DNA from: Planctomycetaceae bacterium UBA969
Lineage (GTDB): Bacteria > Planctomycetota > Planctomycetia > Gemmatales > Gemmataceae
Length of the DNA: 15,438 bases
Direction of reading: 5' to 3'
NCBI GenBank assembly: GCA_002303765.1
Contig: DBCB01000231.1
Span: forward strand, 1 to 15,438
Shown: positions 6,325-11,807 of the stretch, piece after piece
Layout of the letters: every line of letters starts with the position of its first letter
Numbering within the stretch: the first letter of the stretch is position 1
Made by a program: the position numbers and the translations under genes
Notes under the pieces: generated by a model
Told to the model about the DNA's origin: nothing
Database searches by the model: none
The model's input: only the letters and a program-made list of their open reading frames with translations

Positions 6325-6367
6325 GTTGACAAAAGTGGGGCAGCTTAATTAACAAAGGTGGGACAGC
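6325..6367. repeat. Tandem 20-base motif resembling a transposon end
   Basis: Two copies of a 20-base motif, GTTGACAAAAGTGGGGCAGC (6325-6344) and ATTAACAAAGGTGGGACAGC (6348-6367), agree at 16 of 20 positions with a 23-base period. A third, poorer half copy (GTTTACAAAAAC) follows at 6371. On the other strand they read GCTGCCCCACTTTTGTCAAC, which resembles the multiply repeated ends of IS21- or IS481-like elements. No transposase gene is nearby, so this would be a solo end or relic. The family assignment is from memory. Confidence 0.45.
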
Positions 6368-6390
6368 GAAGTTTACAAAAACAAGGCTGG

Positions 6391-6439
6391 GGTTCCTTCG
6401 ACGGGTTCGGCTGGCTCACCGCTAGCAAGCTCAGGAACC
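6391..6439. repeat. Hairpin repeat of the GGTTCCTTCGAC...CTCAGGAACC type
   Basis: Inverted arms GGTTCCT (6391-6397) and AGGAACC (6433-6439) enclose ~35 bases. The sequence resembles the widely scattered intergenic hairpin repeat GGTTCCTTCGACAAGCTCAGGAACC, here with an enlarged loop. It lies 20 bases downstream of the DUF433 stop and might help end that transcript, but there is no T-run. Confidence 0.45.
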
Positions 6440-6459
6440 AGAGTTAAAGGTATCGTAAA

Positions 6460-6753
6460 TTAATATTGCCCGGATTCAATTCGAGTGCGAATAAGTTCGG
6501 CTTGTTGTTCACTTTGCAAAAGATAATTATTAAAGGGCGTAGGATTTGCAAGGTAACAACCAATAACTGCATAAACATCAACCAATGTTAAAGATCGATA
6601 AGACCGGACAATTCCTTCAGGGCTTTCACCACGAAGGTATGCAGCCAACACCAACTCCAAAAGAACCCGACTTTTGCCGACTCGAAAAACACCTGCAGGT
6701 TCCTCCCACATAGGAACAGAAACCGTTAAGGGTTCAAAATCAACGGTTGTCAT
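6460..6753 (-). CDS. DUF433 domain protein (antitoxin-like, no toxin partner seen)
   Basis: This 97-residue protein matches the DUF433 pattern: a GVFRVGKSRVLLELVLAAYL strand-helix stretch, then GESPEGIVRSYRSLTLVDVYAVIGCYL, a winged-helix-like fold used by many antitoxins paired with PIN-like DUF5615 toxins. I chose the ATG at 6753 rather than the in-frame ATG at 6828 because AAGGA stands eight bases before 6753 and the protein then starts MTTVDFEPLTV, the usual form. The longer form would add 25 residues with no ribosome-binding site. No DUF5615 gene follows; downstream sequence is repeats, so the partner may be lost or the gene may act alone. It lies 90 bases after the ASCH gene. Confidence 0.82.
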   Translation of the reverse strand: MTTVDFEPLTVSVPMWEEPAGVFRVGKSRVLLELVLAAYLRGESPEGIVRSYRSLTLVDVYAVIGCYLANPTPFNNYLLQSEQQAELIRTRIESGQY

Positions 6754-6843
6754 AAATACATTCCTTATTTTTGTGAATACAACTATTATACTCATCCAAA
6801 TTTCATTCGCAATATCGACCTTTTCCATATTTCAGGACCCAAA

Positions 6844-7686
6844 TCATTCTTTGCCGAAGGGGTAGAAATAGCCTGCCTGGGGGAAAGCATTAAAGGTGCG
6901 GGGTGGATCGAACCGAACTGGATTTCTTAAAGCCCATTCAAAATACTTTTCACCTTTTTTACAATCAACAATTTCTACAGTGCCTACTAAAACCCCACGA
7001 GGCAATTTCAAAGGATCCAGAGGATCTTCATGCCCAGGAAGTTGCACAGGCGTCTTCGCTGCATATATATAAATCTTGCCCCGATACGTCGTCGGCCAAG
7101 TTCGATACTCAATTTTCTTATCACCCCGCAGTATCCGTTCTGCATAAGGCTGCCTAATACTTAACGCTCTGATTTTTTCAGGCTCTACAGATTTCACTTC
7201 GTTCTTAGGACTTACTTTACCATCAAGAAGCTTGGCAAGATTGATTGCAGTATTAGATGAAAGTTCACGAACTCCTCTAAAGGTTTGGGGATCAGGTTTG
7301 AATTCGGAACCATCGCCTTTGAACTTTGGGAATGTACCATCTGCGAAGCGAAAAGAAGTAAGCACACTTACGGAGACATGTAAATCAAACTGCATTCGAG
7401 TGTTGAGTGATCGATCATGAAAGACATAATCTTTAGCCCATGTATGAGCGTCTTTAGGGAGCAGATTTTTAGCTTCAACTGCGTTCAAGGTTCCAATTTC
7501 AACCTTTAGGCAACCCATGAGATGCAATGTATCTGCAAAGCAAGCAACGATAAATAGCTGATCGCCTTTGGTTATACCTCTTTGTTTAAATTGATTACTT
7601 GCAGCATAAATAAGGGGGCTATTGGGTGCGGATTTCCAAACCTCGAACTCTGCACGAGTCCATAATTGGATAAAAGATCGGGTCAT
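6844..7686 (-). CDS. ASCH domain protein with an extra N-terminal domain
   Basis: The C-terminal part (about 172-276) is an ASCH domain, a PUA-like RNA- or nucleotide-binding fold. It starts RALSIRQPYAERILRGDKK and carries the family signature G188-x-K190-x-x-E193-x-R195, then YRGKIYIYAA, GVLVGTVEIVDC and a closing YFEWALRNPVRF...QAGYFYPF. The N-terminal ~150 residues (TKGDQLFIVACFADTLHLMGCLKV; RGVRELSSNTAINLAKLL) are not a family I can name. They also have a strand-rich, possibly PUA/EVE-like look. At 280 residues it is about twice the length of single-domain ASCH proteins. It follows the FAD oxidoreductase gene by 32 bases on the same strand, so it could be read from the same transcript. 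Its ligand is unknown; some ASCH proteins bind or process modified nucleosides or RNA. Confidence 0.8.
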   Translation of the reverse strand: MTRSFIQLWTRAEFEVWKSAPNSPLIYAASNQFKQRGITKGDQLFIVACFADTLHLMGCLKVEIGTLNAVEAKNLLPKDAHTWAKDYVFHDRSLNTRMQFDLHVSVSVLTSFRFADGTFPKFKGDGSEFKPDPQTFRGVRELSSNTAINLAKLLDGKVSPKNEVKSVEPEKIRALSIRQPYAERILRGDKKIEYRTWPTTYRGKIYIYAAKTPVQLPGHEDPLDPLKLPRGVLVGTVEIVDCKKGEKYFEWALRNPVRFDPPRTFNAFPQAGYFYPFGKE

Positions 7687-7718
7687 GGGCGAAATGACTC
7701 CAGCTCATTTTAAGTGAA

Positions 7719-9785
7719 CTAAGGGATCGGAATAAACTGCACCGCATCGGCCACCACATGGCCATTGGTGTTGGTATTGGTGATAAGAACAGTTGCAGCA
7801 GCATCTTTTTTGAAATCAAATTTGCCAAGGGATACAAAACCGACCTTATTAACTTTACGCTGGTCTACCAAAATAGTTTTCGAACCAGCAGCATGTTCGA
7901 TGGTAACTGGAACATTAGTTGCGCGATTTGCATTAGAGTTATAATAAAAGCGCACTTCATAAGTACCATCTGCGGGAAGCTTTGCTTGGAAGGAAACAGA
8001 TTTAGAGCCATGGCCTTCATTACCATCATGGATGTAGCCATTGCCTACAAAACCAGCGATGGTGGCACTTTCGCCCCAAGAACCTTTTTTGGTAGCTTGG
8101 ATATCATCGATGACAACACCTGCCATTTTTTTAGGATCTAAAGCAGGAAGGCTTGGAACAGCATCTTTAGATTCAAGCACCTGTTTATCTTCCAACAACT
8201 TGGTTTTAAGTTTTTCGTAGGGAAGATCCTGTACATCAATTTTTGCATCAATGGCTAAACAAGCAGCGGTTGCAGCAGACTGGCCTAGGATAAAGAAAAC
8301 AGGTTCCATGCGAATGCTGCCATAGGCCATGTGAGAGCAGGATATGCAAACAGGTACGAGCAGATTAGTTGCGTGTTCCTTTTTTGGGGTGATGGATTTG
8401 TAACTAATTTTGTAAGGGCCACCTGGGCTGACTTGGATATCGCCTTCGTTTTGCACTTTGCCATCTGGGGTGACATAGCGCATGCAGTTATGGGAATCCA
8501 TGTTATAGGAACCCATGCCAATGGATTCTGGGGTTGCGCGAAGTTTTCTGCAATCGAGTTCGGTCATGATATATTCGCCAATCATACGCCTGGCTTCGCG
8601 CACATAGATCTGATGAGGCCAGTTGTTTGTATCGATGAATTCATCTTTAGCGAGTCCCCATTTTTTCATTTCATCACGAACTTTTGCAGGAACGCGAGGG
8701 TGATTACAGATGCTCCACATCAGGCCCTTTTGATACTGTTCATGATCAGCGATGATTTTTTCGCGCTCTTTATAAGATGCTTCGGGGTATTTGTAATTGG
8801 CACCAATGTAGTCGGTGCTGACTGCGAAATTATTATTGGTATCGGTTTTGCCATTGGGCATCATGAGAATGCTAGTAGGAATTCGAAGATCTCCCGCTTC
8901 GAAGTTACGGAACAAAAGTTCAAAGTCTTTTTCGTTATAATTCTCGGGTTTAGGGAAGGGCACACGGTTTTCAGGAATCAGGCTCATACACATACGGAAA
9001 CAATAAGCCTGCAGCCTATGATCTTCGGAACCATCTTCTGGGTGTGGGCCAGCTTCAATTCCTGGAAGCAAACCACTTTTGGGGTCGCCCGGGATTACAT
9101 AAGGATCAACCTTGGCGGTAAAGCGATGGCCATGAGTGTTTTTTTGTTTCTGAATGCCATTGAGAGTTTCATTATATTTTGCATTAGCTTCCCGACCCAC
9201 ATGAAAAGGGATTCCTGCAGCAGCGAGAAGGTCGCCTTCATAGGTGGCATCGAGGAACATTTTGCCTGTAAAGGTTTTTCCTGATTCCATTTTGATGGAT
9301 TGAATTGCTGTGCCTTTTTTTACAACAGCGGTAGGACTGGTGCGATCGAGTCTTTCATTTAGAACGAACTTGATTTTGTGTTCATCAAGCATTTCGTGAA
9401 GGACTTTATGAGCAACCTTCGGTTCGAAAGCCCAGATTGCATCTTCATCTTTGCGATAACCTTTGAAGGAGTCACGTTTTTCGAGGTTCCAGCTTTCTGG
9501 TTTGTCATAATGTTTGCGAAGTCGTTGATAAAATTCGCGGGAGATGCCGCCTATGACTGCTTTACTGCCTGTATCGGTAGCGCCCAATCCGCCCGTGGTT
9601 AAGCCTCCCAAATACTTGGAAGGTTCAATGATGAGTGAGGTTTTTCCCATGCGGGCAGCTTGGATAGCAGCACTGACCCCTGCGGAGGTGCCACCATAGA
9701 TGACTACATCAATTGGTTCATCTGCAGCAAATACAGAATGACTTAACAAACAAGGTACAAGCAGATATAGCAATATATTTCGCAT
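7719..9785 (-). CDS. Secreted FAD-dependent oxidoreductase with golvesin-type C-terminal domain
   Basis: This 688-residue protein starts with a signal peptide (MRNILLYLLVPCLLSHSVFA, likely cut after Ala20). A FAD-binding Rossmann start follows (DVVIYGGTSAGVSAA, GGTSAG at 31-36, with Glu54 placed to hold the adenosine ribose), then YLGGLTTGGLGATDTG, as in the FAD_oxidored family (PF12831). Residues ~554-688 form a beta domain of the golvesin/xanthan-lyase C-terminal type, with GSWGESATIAGFVGNGY, LPADGTYEVRFYYNSNANRA, NVPVTIEH and VVADAVQFIP. In planctomycetes such proteins are linked to sugar or polysaccharide breakdown outside the cytoplasm, but the substrate is unknown. The gene follows mscL by 29 bases and is likely co-transcribed with the genes before it. 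No internal damage is seen. Confidence 0.9.
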   Translation of the reverse strand: MRNILLYLLVPCLLSHSVFAADEPIDVVIYGGTSAGVSAAIQAARMGKTSLIIEPSKYLGGLTTGGLGATDTGSKAVIGGISREFYQRLRKHYDKPESWNLEKRDSFKGYRKDEDAIWAFEPKVAHKVLHEMLDEHKIKFVLNERLDRTSPTAVVKKGTAIQSIKMESGKTFTGKMFLDATYEGDLLAAAGIPFHVGREANAKYNETLNGIQKQKNTHGHRFTAKVDPYVIPGDPKSGLLPGIEAGPHPEDGSEDHRLQAYCFRMCMSLIPENRVPFPKPENYNEKDFELLFRNFEAGDLRIPTSILMMPNGKTDTNNNFAVSTDYIGANYKYPEASYKEREKIIADHEQYQKGLMWSICNHPRVPAKVRDEMKKWGLAKDEFIDTNNWPHQIYVREARRMIGEYIMTELDCRKLRATPESIGMGSYNMDSHNCMRYVTPDGKVQNEGDIQVSPGGPYKISYKSITPKKEHATNLLVPVCISCSHMAYGSIRMEPVFFILGQSAATAACLAIDAKIDVQDLPYEKLKTKLLEDKQVLESKDAVPSLPALDPKKMAGVVIDDIQATKKGSWGESATIAGFVGNGYIHDGNEGHGSKSVSFQAKLPADGTYEVRFYYNSNANRATNVPVTIEHAAGSKTILVDQRKVNKVGFVSLGKFDFKKDAAATVLITNTNTNGHVVADAVQFIPIP

Positions 9786-9814
9786 GGGAATGCCTCGATT
9801 AAACTATAAAGATA

Positions 9815-10249
9815 TTAGGATACTTTGGCTTTCAACAAGTCGCGGATCTCGATGAGGAGTTCTTCCTGTTTGGTCAGCACAACCACGGGCTCTTCTTTTT
9901 TCACGTTCATCATCCATCCAAGAAACTTTACGATGAAGAAGAACATTGCAGCGGCGACGATGAGGAAGTTGATGACTTCTCCCAGAAATACACCGTATGG
10001 AATTTCAACGCCATTGAAAACAAACGTCCAACCTGCGTAACCTTTTTCTGCCGGGGTGAACAAACTGATAAAGGGCATAAGAATGCTTTTCACCAAAGCA
10101 TCAACCACTTTGCTAAATGCGCCCCCGATGACCACGCCAATAGCGACATTGATAAAGTTACCTTTGAATGCAAAATCCCGAAACTCATCCATCAGAGATA
10201 AAACTTTAGTAGTAGGAACAATAGAAATAACTTTTTGTAATGGATCCAT
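9815..10249 (-). CDS. mscL: Large-conductance mechanosensitive channel MscL
   Basis: The product opens under membrane tension and lets solutes escape during osmotic downshock; it works as a pentamer in the inner membrane. The sequence shows the amphipathic start EFRDFAFKGNFINVAIGVVI, TM1 (about 33-60, with GGAFSKVVDALVKSILMP), a short periplasmic loop (61-85), TM2 (about 86-113, YGVFLGEVINFLIVAAAMFF) and the C-terminal helix LTKQEELLIEIRDLLK. All are standard. The ATG at 10249 gives 19 residues more than most MscL proteins before the EFRDF helix; an in-frame ATG at 10192 would give the normal length but has no ribosome-binding site, whereas AAAGG stands upstream of 10249. The gene sits between DUF1501 and an FAD oxidoreductase gene with gaps of 34 and 29 bases, an unusual home for mscL. 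Confidence 0.95.
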   Translation of the reverse strand: MDPLQKVISIVPTTKVLSLMDEFRDFAFKGNFINVAIGVVIGGAFSKVVDALVKSILMPFISLFTPAEKGYAGWTFVFNGVEIPYGVFLGEVINFLIVAAAMFFFIVKFLGWMMNVKKEEPVVVLTKQEELLIEIRDLLKAKVS

Positions 10250-10283
10250 GACGCAATACCTTTCATAGGGTTAAAAAATGATT

Positions 10284-11795
10284 TTAAGCGAGAATGTTTT
10301 CGATCACATGCCCGTGAACATCGGTCAATCTGCGATCGATGCCATTATTCCTAACAGTAAGCCGGGAATGGTCGATACCAAGCAGATGCATAATAGTTGC
10401 ATGGATATCATATACCTGAGTAGGATTTTTTCTATCCTGGGGTTTGTACCCAAAATCATCACTAGGGCCATAAGATATGCCGCCCTTGATACCGCCGCCC
10501 GCAAGCCAGTTGGTGAAGCAATAAGGATTATGATCGCGGCCTTTGCCTCCTTGAGAAGAAGGCATTCTACCAAACTCAGTTGTCCAAAGAATGATAGTAT
10601 CATCAAGAAGGCCACGCTGTTTTAGATCTAGGATAAGTGCAGCAGAGCCCCTAGCCATGCCCATTGCAAGTGGGCCATGATCGCGTTGGACATCTTCATG
10701 GCTATCCCAATTACGCCTAGGGAAACCGTTATCGCAACCCGACCAGATTTGCACAAAGCGCACGCCCCGCTCCAACAATCTTCGAGCTACCAGACACTTG
10801 CGCGAGAAATGATCGATTTCTTCAATGGCATTGATTTCCTTATCGAAAGTTTGAACATTATGATCAAGGCCATAAAGCTTGCGGATGTAAGCGGGCTCTT
10901 TCGAAATATCCATGGCTTCGGGTGCAGCAAGCTGCATTCTCGCAGCGAGTTCGTAGCTTTGAATGCGGGCATTAAGCCTGCTATCGCCTTCCCTGGATTG
11001 CAAATGCTCGCGATTGAGTTTACCAAGGATATCAAAGGAAGCGTTGGCGCTAGCCTTGGAAATAAAGTTGCCTTGAGGGGCAGGGAAAAGATCTTCGATA
11101 GGGTTAGGGGCGCCCGGTTTAAGAATCGTTCCTTGATGTTGCGAAGGGAGAAAAGCACTATCCCAATTTTTAGGGCCGTTGCTTGCAAAGCCACGATGAT
11201 CTGGAAGCACCACAAAGGTGGGAAGGTTTTGATTCATACTACCTAGACCATAACTAACCCAGCAGCCCATACCAGGAAAGCCTGGGTTCTGAAAACCCGT
11301 AGCTTGCAAATAAGTAGACTGGCTATGAATGCCAGTCTTGCCAACCATGTTGTGAACAAAGGCGATATCATCAACCACATCGCCCAAAGGCGAGACAGTA
11401 TCGCTAAGCATCTTCCCGGATTTGCCATAGGGTTTAAAATCCCAAACAGGTTTAAGCCAGGGACCGAGCCCGTTTTGAAACGCTTCGACTTTCTCACCGA
11501 AGTCGGAACTCTTACCATGCTGTTTGACGAGTTCTGGTTTGAAATCGAAAAGATCAACATGGCTAGCAGCGCCCGCCATGAAAAGCTGGATGACCCGCTT
11601 GGCCTTGGGTGGGTGATGAGGAAGCCCCTGAAGCCCGCCAACGCCTCCTTCATTAAGCGAATCACCAAATGCGGATTGATTTCCAAGCAAGCTTGCAAGA
11701 GCAATGCCGCCCAAGCCGCCACCTGTATTCCAAAGCATCTCGCGTCTGTTCATGCCGGGATTATAAAGGTTCGGGTTATTATTTTTGAAGTTCAT
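10284..11795 (-). CDS. DUF1501 family protein with twin-arginine signal
   Basis: This 503-residue protein belongs to DUF1501, an alkaline-phosphatase/sulfatase-like fold family abundant in planctomycetes and exported through the Tat route. A twin-arginine motif (NRREML, Arg17-Arg18) is followed by a Gly/Ala/Leu-rich stretch to about residue 44. Family blocks are VIQLFMAGAASHVDLFDFKP (68-87), VHNMVGKTGIHSQS, RGVRFVQIWSGCDNGFP, WDSHEDV, TTEFGRMP (405-412) and GRDHNP (419-424). The start at 11795 adds 14 residues before the methionine of the Tat motif (at 11753); the shorter form is possible. The gene begins 12 bases after the PSCyt1/DUF1549/DUF1553 gene, the usual pairing for this family, and the two proteins are thought to act together at the envelope in substrate breakdown, though the exact reaction is not established. 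Confidence 0.92.
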   Translation of the reverse strand: MNFKNNNPNLYNPGMNRREMLWNTGGGLGGIALASLLGNQSAFGDSLNEGGVGGLQGLPHHPPKAKRVIQLFMAGAASHVDLFDFKPELVKQHGKSSDFGEKVEAFQNGLGPWLKPVWDFKPYGKSGKMLSDTVSPLGDVVDDIAFVHNMVGKTGIHSQSTYLQATGFQNPGFPGMGCWVSYGLGSMNQNLPTFVVLPDHRGFASNGPKNWDSAFLPSQHQGTILKPGAPNPIEDLFPAPQGNFISKASANASFDILGKLNREHLQSREGDSRLNARIQSYELAARMQLAAPEAMDISKEPAYIRKLYGLDHNVQTFDKEINAIEEIDHFSRKCLVARRLLERGVRFVQIWSGCDNGFPRRNWDSHEDVQRDHGPLAMGMARGSAALILDLKQRGLLDDTIILWTTEFGRMPSSQGGKGRDHNPYCFTNWLAGGGIKGGISYGPSDDFGYKPQDRKNPTQVYDIHATIMHLLGIDHSRLTVRNNGIDRRLTDVHGHVIENILA

Positions 11796-11807
11796 AGGGC
11801 ATCCGGT

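Larger units (their letters stand above)
6066..6459. other. Gene-free, repeat-rich region
   Basis: No real gene is seen between the unit-3 leader and the DUF433 gene. The region instead holds the two SLKRKRR-type repeats, a small palindrome (TTGCGC-CT-GCGCAA, within 6225-6238), CGCATGCG (6313-6320), the tandem transposon-end-like motif and a hairpin repeat listed separately. This concentration suggests an insertion hot spot or the scar of a lost mobile element. Confidence 0.55.

Noticed and set aside
6176..6367. CRISPR array
   Set aside because: Only two copies of each repeat, with no regular repeat-spacer succession and no cas genes.
6754..6828. 25-residue N-terminal extension of the DUF433 protein
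   Set aside because: No ribosome-binding site before the ATG at 6828, whereas AAGGA precedes the ATG at 6753 and family members begin close to that point.
8331..9284. Plus-strand frame of 317 residues
   Set aside because: It lies antiparallel inside the well-supported FAD oxidoreductase gene and its translation is low-quality, rich in Phe, Ile and His with no domain.
10677..11246. Plus-strand frame of 189 residues
   Set aside because: Antisense shadow of the DUF1501 gene.
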